NCBI GenBank assembly: GCA_016302985.1
Contig: JAEDMN010000178.1
Location: 1-6,805 of the forward strand
Direction of reading: 5' to 3'
Length of the DNA: 6,805 nt
Source: Kiritimatiellia bacterium
GTDB lineage: Bacteria; Verrucomicrobiota; Kiritimatiellia; RFP12; UBA1067
The translations under genes were made by a program, and so were the position numbers. Every line of letters starts with the position of its first letter. The stretch's first letter is position 1. Under the pieces are notes generated by a model, which had not been told where the DNA came from, searched no databases, and was given only the letters and a program-made list of their open reading frames with translations. Below are positions 1 through 6,494 of this stretch, piece after piece.

Positions 1-1
1 C

Positions 2-325
2 TGGACGACCTGCGCCGGCGACTTCATCAAGGGCGTCACGCCGATGGCCCAGTATAAGAAGTACCCGCACCGCGCCCCGACGCTCCACGCGAAGGAGAAC
101 GGCATGGGCAAGGGCGTGAAGAAGTTCGACGCGATCCTCGGCAAGCCCGGCTGCGACGAGAACGGCAAGGTCTGCGCGACGCCCGTCGCGTGGGACGAGA
201 TCGCCAAGGTCGCGGACGCGGACGGCGTCGAGTGGTGGGTGGTCGAGTGCGAGCGTCACTTCGACGATCCGAACGGCGCGGTCAAGCCGTCGATCGAGTT
301 CCTCAAGAGCAAGGGCCGCGGCTAA
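2..325 (+). CDS. C-terminal part of a sugar phosphate isomerase/epimerase (xylose isomerase-like TIM barrel), 5' end outside window
   Basis: About 107 C-terminal residues are present; the reading frame is already open at base 2 and ends at TAA 323-325. The tail resembles the PF01261 (AP endonuclease 2 / xylose isomerase-like TIM barrel) family. There is an LHAKEN segment (His codon 86-88) where the family has its metal-binding H-x-K motif. The closing strand-helix pattern follows, WWVVECERHFDDP, with the candidate metal ligand Glu at 245-247, and then the usual last helix PSIEFLKSKG. Members are cytoplasmic enzymes of about 270-300 residues that isomerise or epimerise sugars or inositols, so roughly the first two thirds are missing here. 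The substrate cannot be told. No signal peptide can be judged. An ATG at 44-46 is internal to the conserved fold and is not the true start. A strong terminator follows 28 bp after the stop, so this gene ends its own transcription unit and is not cotranscribed with the hydrolases by default. Confidence 0.8.
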   Translation, partial: WTTCAGDFIKGVTPMAQYKKYPHRAPTLHAKENGMGKGVKKFDAILGKPGCDENGKVCATPVAWDEIAKVADADGVEWWVVECERHFDDPNGAVKPSIEFLKSKGRG

Positions 326-353
326 GCCGACGCGTCTTCGCACCGAAGGACGG

Positions 354-390
354 AAACCTGCGCGGGGCTCCCCCGCGCAGGTTTTCTTTT
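354..390 (+). terminator. Strong rho-independent terminator after the TIM-barrel gene
   Basis: A perfect 14-bp inverted repeat (AAACCTGCGCGGGG at 354-367, its complement at 371-384) encloses the 3-nt loop CTC and runs into TCTTTT (385-390). This has all the parts of an intrinsic terminator. A weaker outer pairing (GGACGG 348-353 with CCGTCC 396-401) could extend it. It separates the upstream gene from the hydrolase operon. Confidence 0.93.
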
Positions 391-411
391 ACGGACCGTC
401 CCCGCGGGATA

Positions 412-420
412 TGGTAGAAT
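412..420 (+). promoter_or_regulatory. Extended -10 promoter of the hydrolase operon, predicted leaderless
   Basis: TGG-TAGAAT is an extended -10 (TGn followed by a TAnnnT hexamer at 415-420). The hexamer ends exactly 7 nt before the A of the ATG at 427, which is where the +1 base falls under normal sigma-70 geometry. No convincing -35 hexamer lies 16-18 nt upstream, which an extended -10 can tolerate. No Shine-Dalgarno sequence precedes the ATG; only AGCGGC fits between. The same arrangement occurs before the RAYT gene. Transcription start at the start codon is an inference from spacing. Confidence 0.6.
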
Positions 421-426
421 AGCGGC

Positions 427-2385
427 ATGAAGAAGCATCTGATCCTGACCTCCGTCCTCGCCGCGGGCTCCGCGGCCTGGTGCGCCGGCCTCCGTCCCGC
501 CGCGATGGAGGGCCTGCCGCCCGGCGCGGTCCGCCCCGAAGGCCACCTGCAGAAGACGCTGGAGAGGCAGCGCGACGGCCTCACCGGCCACGCCGAGGAG
601 CTCTATCCCGACATCGGCCAGTCGGACTGGATGACGAACGCCGGCCGCGGGGGCGAGTTCGCCTGGGAGCGAGGTCCCTACTACGCGCGCGGCCTCGTCT
701 CCCTCGCGTTCGCGCTCGACGACGCGGCGCTCAAGGAGAAGGCGAAGCGCTGGGTCGACGCGGCCCTCGCGTCCCAGAGGCCGGACGGCGACTTCGGCCC
801 CCGCAAGGACAACTGGTGGGCGAACATGATCCCGCAATGGTACCTGCGCGACTGGGCGGACGCCACGGGCGACGCGCGCGTGGCGCCGTTCCTCGCGAAG
901 TACTACGCCTACCAGGCCGCGGAGCTGAAGTCCGTCTCTTTCGAGAAGGAGGGCTGCTGGGCCTGCGCCCGCGGCGGGGACGAGATCGACGCGGTGCTCT
1001 GGCTCTACCGCAGGACGGGCGAGGCGAAGTGGCTCGCCTTCGCGGAGAAGGTCGCCTCCTATACGGCCGACTGGACGACCTACTACCACGTCGGCGGCGA
1101 TCCGGGCGTCAACGCACCCGGACGCGGCGGCTACCGCTGCCACATCGTCAACTTCATGCAGGGACTCAAGTGCCCTGCGCTGAAGTGGCTCATGGGCGGC
1201 ACCGAGGCCGACCGCACGGCCTACGCCGCCGCGTTCGATCCGCAGGGGTGGGTGATGCGCAAATGCGGCCGCCCCGACGCCATGGTCAACGGCTCCGAGC
1301 CGCTGACGGACCGCAGCGCGGCGGGCGCAACCGAGCTCTGCGCGATCGCCGAGCGCGTCAACTCCAACCGCTCCGTGCTCGCCGCGCTCGGAGACCCCGC
1401 GGTCGCGGACGACCTCGAGGACGTCGCGTACAACGCGCTGCCCGCGACGGTCGCGCCGGACGGGAAGGGCATCCGCTACTATCTCATGCTCAACCAGCCG
1501 CACTGCGTCGACAAGGGGCTGATGTTCGCGAACAACGGCATGGGCCACGAGGTCACGGGCGCGAACTGTCCCGGTCCCCATTCCGGCTTCGGCTGCTGCC
1601 GCGCGAACGGACACTACGCCGCGCCGCGCTTCGTGCAGTCCATGTGGATGAAGAAGGAGGGCGGCCTCGCCGTCGTCGCGCACGGGCCGTCCCGCGTGAC
1701 CACCGAGATCGGCGGCGCGAAGGTCACGCTGCGCGAGGAGACGGACTACCCGTATTCCGGCAAGGTGACGCTCCGCGTCGTCGAGGGCGGCGGGAGGTTC
1801 CCGCTCTTCGTCCGCATTCCGCGCTGGGCGAAGCTGCCGGACGCCGGCACGTTCCGCCGCATCGAGCGGGACTGGAAGGCGGGCGACGTCGTCGAGCTCG
1901 ACTTCCCGATGGCGGTCGAGGTCTCGCACTGGGGCCGGGACGCCGTGTGCGTCCGCCGCGGCCCGCTGCTCTATTCCCTGAAGATGGACGCCGACTGGAC
2001 GCGCGTCGCGAAGTACAAGGTCCCCTACGAGAAGCGCTGGATCGAGGACGACGGCACGCAGCCGTTCCCGCGTTGGGAAATCCGCTCGAAGACGCCCTGG
2101 AACTACGCGCTCGAACTCGATGCCGCCGGCCGCCTGGCCGGAGCTGAAGTGAAGGGCGAGGGCCGCGCGACGCGGATCTTCGTCCGGGCGAAGCGCACGG
2201 ACGCCGAGGGCTGGGGGCACATGCGCGCCGACGCGCAGGGGCGTGCCGAGGACCCGCCGGCGAGCCCGGTCGCCCCGCGTCTCTGCGGCGCGTCCGAGAC
2301 GATCGAGCTGATGCCGCTCGCCGACACCCAGGTGCGCATCACGCTCTTCCCGTGGACGCGGGGTGGGGACGGTGAGCGGAAATGA
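427..2385 (+). CDS. Secreted GH127-like (DUF1680) glycoside hydrolase, candidate beta-L-arabinofuranosidase
   Basis: A 652-aa protein. The N-terminus MKKHLILTSVLAAGSAAW is a signal peptide with no proper lipobox, so export is likely. Residues ~35-400 look like the alpha/alpha barrel of PF07944: DGLTGHAEELY near 50-60, then WERGPYYARGL and SQRPDGDFGP. E303-x-C305 and the C390-C391 pair match the Zn ligands and cysteine nucleophile of GH127 enzymes (HypBA1: E338, C340, C417, C418). N394 keeps the Asn of the family CCPPN motif, but the two prolines are R392-A393. E291 is a candidate acid/base. The beta-sandwich tail carries FVRIPRWAK (461-469) and CVRRGPLLYSL (508-518), both typical of DUF1680. 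Known members release beta-L-arabinofuranose; related families (GH142, GH146) differ in substrate, so specificity is open. ATG 427 is chosen from the signal peptide and the promoter spacing. The stop overlaps the next start. Confidence 0.85.
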   Translation: MKKHLILTSVLAAGSAAWCAGLRPAAMEGLPPGAVRPEGHLQKTLERQRDGLTGHAEELYPDIGQSDWMTNAGRGGEFAWERGPYYARGLVSLAFALDDAALKEKAKRWVDAALASQRPDGDFGPRKDNWWANMIPQWYLRDWADATGDARVAPFLAKYYAYQAAELKSVSFEKEGCWACARGGDEIDAVLWLYRRTGEAKWLAFAEKVASYTADWTTYYHVGGDPGVNAPGRGGYRCHIVNFMQGLKCPALKWLMGGTEADRTAYAAAFDPQGWVMRKCGRPDAMVNGSEPLTDRSAAGATELCAIAERVNSNRSVLAALGDPAVADDLEDVAYNALPATVAPDGKGIRYYLMLNQPHCVDKGLMFANNGMGHEVTGANCPGPHSGFGCCRANGHYAAPRFVQSMWMKKEGGLAVVAHGPSRVTTEIGGAKVTLREETDYPYSGKVTLRVVEGGGRFPLFVRIPRWAKLPDAGTFRRIERDWKAGDVVELDFPMAVEVSHWGRDAVCVRRGPLLYSLKMDADWTRVAKYKVPYEKRWIEDDGTQPFPRWEIRSKTPWNYALELDAAGRLAGAEVKGEGRATRIFVRAKRTDAEGWGHMRADAQGRAEDPPASPVAPRLCGASETIELMPLADTQVRITLFPWTRGGDGERK

Positions 2386-4982
2386 GCGCGCTCGCCCTGT
2401 TCGCCGCAGCCGTCGTCGCGGCGCTCCCCGTCGACAAGGCCCTCTTCAACCCGCATCCCGAGCATGCGGGCGCGAAGGGCGCGATGACGTGCACGAACGG
2501 CGTCTTCGCGCTCGCCTACGACTTCACCGGCGGCGGACACGCCGTCGGCGTCGAGTTCCCCCAGGACCGTCCCGTATGGGCGGAGCGCGTCCTTTTCGAC
2601 GCGTGCGTCGGCGACCGTCAGCGGATCGCCGTCGTGGCGCGGGACTCCGCGGGCCAGAGCTTCTACAAGCCGGCCGAAGTCGTGGCGGCGGGGGCCTGGC
2701 GGCGCTACGCGTGCGACCTTTCCGCGGGCTGGCGCATCCACTGGGGCGGACCCGACGACGGCCTGCCGCGTCCGCCGTTCACCATGGTCTCCGTCACGCT
2801 GGACCGGATGACGAAGGGCGTGCCGGGGCCGGGCGAGGTCGGAACGGCCTATGTGAAGAATGTCGGGTACGAGGAGATCCCGGTCGCGAAGCGCGTGACG
2901 GCGGCCCGGGAGCCGGGGGGCGTGCGCTACCTCGTGAGCGACTTCCGGAAGGGTGCGGACCGCTTCTCGGGCGGGCCGCGGATGTTCTGCTTCCGGAACG
3001 GCGACTACCGCGAGGACGGCACGCCGGTCACGGACGGCGTGGTCACGAACGACTTCGCGCGGCGGCCGGAGCTGCGCCTCCACAACGAGATCCCCGTCTG
3101 GGGGCGCCCCCTCGAGTTCCTGCTCACGGTCGAGGCGCCGGCCGAGGCCGCGGGCCTCGCATTCGCGCTGGAGTACCGGTCCGACGGCGGCGGACGCGTC
3201 CCGTTCGGCCGCCTGCGCCGGGCGCTGCCCGGCGAGAAGACGGTCTGCCAGACGTTTTCGGTGGCGGGGCCCGGCGGCGAGGGGTGGTGGACGCAGACCG
3301 AGGGGCGGAAGTTCAACCCCGCGCATCGCTCCCGCCGCGTCATGCAGGTCGTCGTCTCGCGCGGGGCTGCGCCGGCGAAGGCCTTCCCCGTGCGGTTCGT
3401 GCGGCTCGAGGCGGTCGTGCGCGGCGGGGCGGACCTGCCGCCGCTGCTCGCGACGCCGCCGACGGGCGCGGAGGCGCCGCGGGAGCTCGAGATCGGCTTC
3501 CTGAATCTCGAGAACCGGATCCGGACGGACGCCGGCGTGAAGGTGGCGCTGCGCGACTGGTCGGGCGGGTTCCTGGGCGAGGTGCAGGGGACGTTCCCCG
3601 CGACGGCGCCGGGCGCGCGGAGCTTCCTGCGCGTGCCGCTGCCGGCCGTGCCGAAGGGCCTCAACTACGTCCAGTACCGGTGCGAGCCGCTGCGCGGGGA
3701 CGCGTCCGACATCCGCATCGGAACGTGGGAGACGAGCTGGACGCGTCCGTGGTCCGGCGACGGCACGTGCGCGAAGCGTCCCGAGGTGCCCTGGGGCATC
3801 GGCGTCTACATCCACCGCAGCGAGGCGCTCGACGCCTATCCCTCCGGCTACGAGACGCCGACGAACGCAGCGAGCCTCGCGCGCATGGAACGGCGCGCCG
3901 AGCTGGCGCGGAAGGCCGGCTTCAAGTGGGAGCGCGTCGAGCTCAAGCCGGCGCAGGTCGAGTTCCGGAAGGGCGAATACGACTTCTTCGCCTACGACCG
4001 GATGCTCGACGCCCTGGACCGAAATGGCGTCTCCTATTACATCCTCCTCTCGCACTACTGGCCGGGCGGCTACCGGCCGTACTCGCGCGAGGGCATGGAC
4101 GAATGGGCGAAGGTCGCGGGAATGGCCGCCGCGCGGTACCGGGGGCGCTGCCGGCACTACGAGGTCTGGAACGAGGCGAACATCTTCTTCTGGAAGGGCA
4201 CGACGGAGGACTACGTGTATCTCGTCAACAAGGCCTACGACGCGATCAAGGCGGCCGACCCGGACGCCGTCGTGGCCGCCTGCTCGACGGCGGGCGTCGA
4301 CCTCGGCTTCATGGACAAGTGCATCGCGCTCGGCATGAAGTGCGACTCGATCTCGATCCACCCCTACCGCGTCGAGCCGGTGGAGGACCCGTTCCTCGCC
4401 GATCTCGCGGCGACGACGAACCGCACGCGCGGCGCGAAGACGTATCTGACCGAGCTTGGCTGGCCGACGGGCTGCGACCACGGCACCTATCCCGAGCGGA
4501 CGCAGGCGGGCTGGTTCGTCCGCAACTACCTGACGGCCGCCGGAAGCGGGACCGCGGTCGCGATCAACGGCTACGACTTCGTCGACGACGGCTTCAACGT
4601 GCTGGAGCGCGAGAACAACTTCGGCATCCTCCGCCGCGACCTGACGCCCAAGCCCGCCTACCGCGCGCTCGCGACGCTCTGCAACTTCTTCGCCGCGGGC
4701 ACGCCCGCGCTCGAGAAGAGACCCCTCGGGGACGGCTGCACGGTGTGGATCTTCCGCATGGGCGGCCGGTCCGCGGTCTGGTCCGACCGCCCGGCGGAGC
4801 TGACGGTGACCTGCGACGGCCCCGCCACGGCGCGCAACCCCGTCGACGAGGTCCTCTCTTCCGGCACGCCCGTCCACGCGCTCCGCACGGACGGCCTGCG
4901 CGCCGTGTTCCTCGACCGCGACGTCCGCGCCGTCGAGGGCCGTCCCGCCCCCGCCGCCGCGACGTCCGTCGTGACGTTCTAG
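2382..4982 (+). CDS. Secreted clan GH-A TIM-barrel glycoside hydrolase with large N-terminal beta-rich region (GH39-like)
   Basis: An 866-aa protein starting at the ATG that overlaps the upstream TGA as ATGA; an in-frame TGA at 2373-2375 rules out an earlier start. The first ~15 residues (MSALALFAAAVVAALP) form a hydrophobic leader without basic residues, probably a signal peptide of weak form. Residues ~20-465 are beta-rich and match no family I can name; they may be two or three carbohydrate-binding or beta-sandwich domains. Residues ~470-770 form a TIM barrel with clan-A hallmarks: acid/base E598 in YEVWNEAN, SISIHPY (657-662), and nucleophile E691 in YLTELGWPTG. The close NFGILRRDLTPKPAYRAL (746-763) is usual for GH39/GH5-type barrels. 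A short beta domain (~771-866) ends the protein. It should be a retaining exo- or endo-glycosidase; the substrate is unknown. Coupling with the GH127-like gene suggests both act on one glycan. Confidence 0.82.
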   Translation: MSALALFAAAVVAALPVDKALFNPHPEHAGAKGAMTCTNGVFALAYDFTGGGHAVGVEFPQDRPVWAERVLFDACVGDRQRIAVVARDSAGQSFYKPAEVVAAGAWRRYACDLSAGWRIHWGGPDDGLPRPPFTMVSVTLDRMTKGVPGPGEVGTAYVKNVGYEEIPVAKRVTAAREPGGVRYLVSDFRKGADRFSGGPRMFCFRNGDYREDGTPVTDGVVTNDFARRPELRLHNEIPVWGRPLEFLLTVEAPAEAAGLAFALEYRSDGGGRVPFGRLRRALPGEKTVCQTFSVAGPGGEGWWTQTEGRKFNPAHRSRRVMQVVVSRGAAPAKAFPVRFVRLEAVVRGGADLPPLLATPPTGAEAPRELEIGFLNLENRIRTDAGVKVALRDWSGGFLGEVQGTFPATAPGARSFLRVPLPAVPKGLNYVQYRCEPLRGDASDIRIGTWETSWTRPWSGDGTCAKRPEVPWGIGVYIHRSEALDAYPSGYETPTNAASLARMERRAELARKAGFKWERVELKPAQVEFRKGEYDFFAYDRMLDALDRNGVSYYILLSHYWPGGYRPYSREGMDEWAKVAGMAAARYRGRCRHYEVWNEANIFFWKGTTEDYVYLVNKAYDAIKAADPDAVVAACSTAGVDLGFMDKCIALGMKCDSISIHPYRVEPVEDPFLADLAATTNRTRGAKTYLTELGWPTGCDHGTYPERTQAGWFVRNYLTAAGSGTAVAINGYDFVDDGFNVLERENNFGILRRDLTPKPAYRALATLCNFFAAGTPALEKRPLGDGCTVWIFRMGGRSAVWSDRPAELTVTCDGPATARNPVDEVLSSGTPVHALRTDGLRAVFLDRDVRAVEGRPAPAAATSVVTF

Positions 4983-5005
4983 CCGCCAGTCCGCAAGTTG
5001 CCGCT

Positions 5006-5023
5006 ACGGCCCTCGCCGGCCGT
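5006..5023 (+). repeat. Small GC hairpin with inward CTAC/GTAG heads, just after the hydrolase operon
   Basis: ACGGCC (5006-5011) pairs with GGCCGT (5018-5023) around a 6-nt loop. It is flanked by CTAC (5004-5007) on the left and GTAG (5025-5028) on the right, which gives the converging heads seen in paired REP elements (BIME-like). No T-run follows, so it is not a classical terminator, though it may slow or protect the 3' end of the operon message. No better terminator is visible for the operon. Confidence 0.45.
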
Positions 5024-5048
5024 GGTAGGGGCCGTTGTCTCAACGGCC
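5024..5048 (+). repeat. REP element (GTAG head plus stem-loop) upstream of the RAYT gene
   Basis: GGTAG (5024-5028) is followed by GGCCGTTG (5030-5037), the loop TCT (5038-5040) and CAACGGCC (5041-5048), a perfect 8-bp stem. A conserved GTAG tetranucleotide 5' of a short imperfect hairpin is the known signature of REPs recognised and cut by RAYT proteins, and a RAYT gene lies 120 bp downstream. A shortened copy in the same orientation overlaps that gene's stop codon (6490-6509), with 15 identical bases. Confidence 0.75.
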
Positions 5049-5051
5049 TGT

Positions 5052-5088
5052 CAATCGCCCGGCAACGCTTGTTCGTTGATGTTGATTG
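5052..5088 (+). repeat. Nested inverted repeat in the RAYT leader region
   Basis: CAATC (5052-5056) pairs with GATTG (5084-5088). Inside it CAACG (5063-5067) pairs with CGTTG (5074-5078) around CTTGTT. The two 5-bp arms are separated by small internal loops, giving one composite hairpin directly after the REP. It is weak compared with the REP stem and may be an old, decayed REP or an operator. No function can be assigned. Confidence 0.3.
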
Positions 5089-5153
5089 CTCGTAACTGCC
5101 GCCTGGCTAATTTGTTCCCCGTTTTGCACAACCTCCAATTCCGTCGCGCGTCT

Positions 5154-5162
5154 TGCTACACT
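5154..5162 (+). promoter_or_regulatory. Extended -10 promoter of the RAYT gene, predicted leaderless
   Basis: TGC-TACACT is an extended -10 (hexamer 5157-5162). It ends exactly 7 nt before the A of the ATG at 5169, with GGCGGC in between. This repeats the geometry of the 412-420 promoter, including the GCGGC spacer. There is no Shine-Dalgarno sequence and no clear -35. It supports ATG 5169 as the start over the earlier in-frame TTG at 4998, which would place the REP inside the gene. Confidence 0.55.
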
Positions 5163-5168
5163 GGCGGC

Positions 5169-6494
5169 ATGGATGAAGTGCGGAAAGAAGTGGCGTCGCC
5201 GCCCCTGGGATGGCGGCTGAACGAGCAGGGGGCTTTGGTGCGCGAGACGGTCCATCGGATGACGCGCCGCCTCGTGGGGTGGAACTACCACGATCCCTGC
5301 ATCTACCAGATCACGGTCGTACTCGCCGACCGCCGGTCGCGGGCCCTGGGTCGACTGCGGATCGCCGACGGCGCAGGGGGATGGGTCGACGTCGAAGCAG
5401 CGAAGGGGCTGAAGCTTGCGCCGGAGGCCGTGCGCGCGGTCGTGGAGCCGACGGCGCTCGGCGCCGCGGTGGCCGCCTGCTGGGAGGCCTGCGCGCAGCA
5501 CTACCCGCAGGTCAAGGTGATTGATGCGCGGGTGATGCCCGACCACGTCCACGGCATCCTCTGGGTACAGCGGCCGCTTGCCTGCCATCTGGGCCAGGTC
5601 ATCAAGGGCTTCAAGACCGGGTGCAACAAGGCGGCACGGGCGCTGGGAGTCCCGTTCTCGGCGACAGTGTCGCCGAGTACCGCACGCCCACCCACACGCA
5701 CGCACCCGGCGACAGTGTCGCCGAGCACCCCGCGCCCCCGCGGCGGTCTCTTTGCTGAGGGGTTCCAGGATACGATTCTGTTTCGACGCGGGCAGCTCGC
5801 CGCGATGCGGCGCTACCTCGCCGACAACCCGCGGCGGCTGGCGGTCAAGCGGCTCTTCCCCGACCTCTTCCGGCGCGTGGCCGCGCTGCGCGTGCCGATG
5901 CCGGGGCTCGGCCCTTCGGCGATCGGCTGGTTCTCGGCGCTGGGCAACCGCTTCCTGCTGCAGCGGCCGATCGTGCAGGTGCAGGTCTCGCGGCGGTTCT
6001 TCGCCTACCGGCGCGTGCCGTGCGGCTCTGGCGTGAAGATTCTGAGGGATGCGGCAGGTGTGCCGGCCGTCGCGGCGTCGACGCCCGAATTCGACGCCAT
6101 TAGAGACGGCTTCCTCGCGGCGGCGCGCCATGGCGCGGTGCTGCTCTCGCCCTGCATTTCCGACGGCGAGCGCGAAATCGCCCGCCAGGCCTTCACGCTG
6201 AAGCTGCCGGTGATCGCGATGCGGAACAAGGGCTTCGCGCGGCTGCAGAAGCCGGTCGGACGTGCCTTCGACGCCTGCGCGGACGGCAGGCTGCTGATGC
6301 TGGCGCCCGCAGCCTGGCCCCACCTGCCCGGGGAGAAGCGAATGACGCGCGCCGACGCGACGGCGATGAACCGCCTCTGCCAGTGGATCGCAGGCGAAGG
6401 GGCCGCCGAGATCGACTATCACGGCCTCCGTCCCTGCGACATCGATTCGCCCGCCCGCATCGCCGCCCGCGTCTCTTCGGCCGTCCCGCGGTAG
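5169..6494 (+). CDS. REP-associated tyrosine transposase (RAYT, Y1/HUH family) fused to a DprA-like Rossmann domain
   Basis: A 441-aa protein. Residues ~35-240 form a Y1 transposase domain (IS200-like, PF01797): first strand WNYHDPCIYQITVVLADR (38-55), HUH pair H126/H128 in MPDHVHGI, and GFKTGCNKAARALG (147-160). Candidate nucleophile Y216 lies in RRYLADNP, matching the Tyr of E. coli TnpA-REP that sits four residues before NP. Such enzymes nick single-stranded REP DNA through a 5'-phosphotyrosine link. Residues 164-190 are a Ser/Thr/Pro-rich in-frame tandem repeat, absent from usual RAYTs. Residues ~245-441 form a second domain: SALGNRFLL (256-264), VQVSRR (271-276), LLSPCISDGEREIARQAF (325-342), LPVIAM (346-351) and FDACADGRLLMLAP (367-380). 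This order recalls the Rossmann-like DprA core. Ordinary RAYTs have about 150-250 residues. REPs lie on both sides. The start is set by the promoter spacing. All three catalytic residues are present, so it is probably active. Confidence 0.85.
   Translation: MDEVRKEVASPPLGWRLNEQGALVRETVHRMTRRLVGWNYHDPCIYQITVVLADRRSRALGRLRIADGAGGWVDVEAAKGLKLAPEAVRAVVEPTALGAAVAACWEACAQHYPQVKVIDARVMPDHVHGILWVQRPLACHLGQVIKGFKTGCNKAARALGVPFSATVSPSTARPPTRTHPATVSPSTPRPRGGLFAEGFQDTILFRRGQLAAMRRYLADNPRRLAVKRLFPDLFRRVAALRVPMPGLGPSAIGWFSALGNRFLLQRPIVQVQVSRRFFAYRRVPCGSGVKILRDAAGVPAVAASTPEFDAIRDGFLAAARHGAVLLSPCISDGEREIARQAFTLKLPVIAMRNKGFARLQKPVGRAFDACADGRLLMLAPAAWPHLPGEKRMTRADATAMNRLCQWIAGEGAAEIDYHGLRPCDIDSPARIAARVSSAVPR
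5657..5737 (+). repeat. Tandem palindromic repeat inside the RAYT coding sequence
   Basis: Two copies of CGGCGACAGTGTCGCCGAG (5659-5677 and 5707-5725) lie 48 bp (16 codons) apart and in frame. Similarity extends to 31 bp with 28 matches (5659-5689 versus 5707-5737). Each copy is a palindrome: copy 1 has a perfect 9-bp stem (5657-5665 with 5669-5677) around AGT, and copy 2 a 7-bp stem (5707-5713 with 5717-5723). They encode ATVSPSTARP and ATVSPSTPRP. Read on the minus strand, copy 1 has GGTAC before the stem, close to the GGTAG head of the REPs. Confidence 0.85.

Noticed and set aside
322..2220. A 632-codon minus-strand open frame opposite the GH127-like gene
   Set aside because: Low-complexity Arg/Ala/Val-rich translation without motifs; it also runs through the terminator and promoter at 354-420. 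Shadow of the real gene.
2103..4877. A 924-codon open frame on the minus strand across the second hydrolase
   Set aside because: The translation is dominated by Arg, Ala, Val, Asp and Pro with no recognisable domain. It is a mirror of the GC-rich codons of the + strand gene, which has clear catalytic motifs.
5006..5023. Intrinsic terminator for the hydrolase operon
   Set aside because: The hairpin has only a 6-bp stem and no following T-run, so it was called a REP-like hairpin instead.
2363..5095. A 910-codon + strand frame overlapping the clan-A glycosidase
   Set aside because: Arg/Gly/Pro-rich shadow one frame off the gene that carries the signal peptide and the WNE and TELGW motifs.
4998..5168. 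A 57-codon N-terminal extension of the RAYT from a TTG start
   Set aside because: It would translate the REP and the intergenic hairpins, has no family similarity and ignores the well-placed promoter before ATG 5169.
5657..5737. CRISPR array
   Set aside because: There are only two palindromic units, they lie in frame inside a coding sequence, and the spacing is too short and too similar to be spacers.
5762..5797. Apparent loss of the catalytic tyrosine in the RAYT (GFQDTIL where many relatives have a Tyr)
   Set aside because: The tyrosine equivalent to the E. coli TnpA-REP nucleophile lies further on, four residues before the NP pair, and is present here as Y216 in RRYLADNP.
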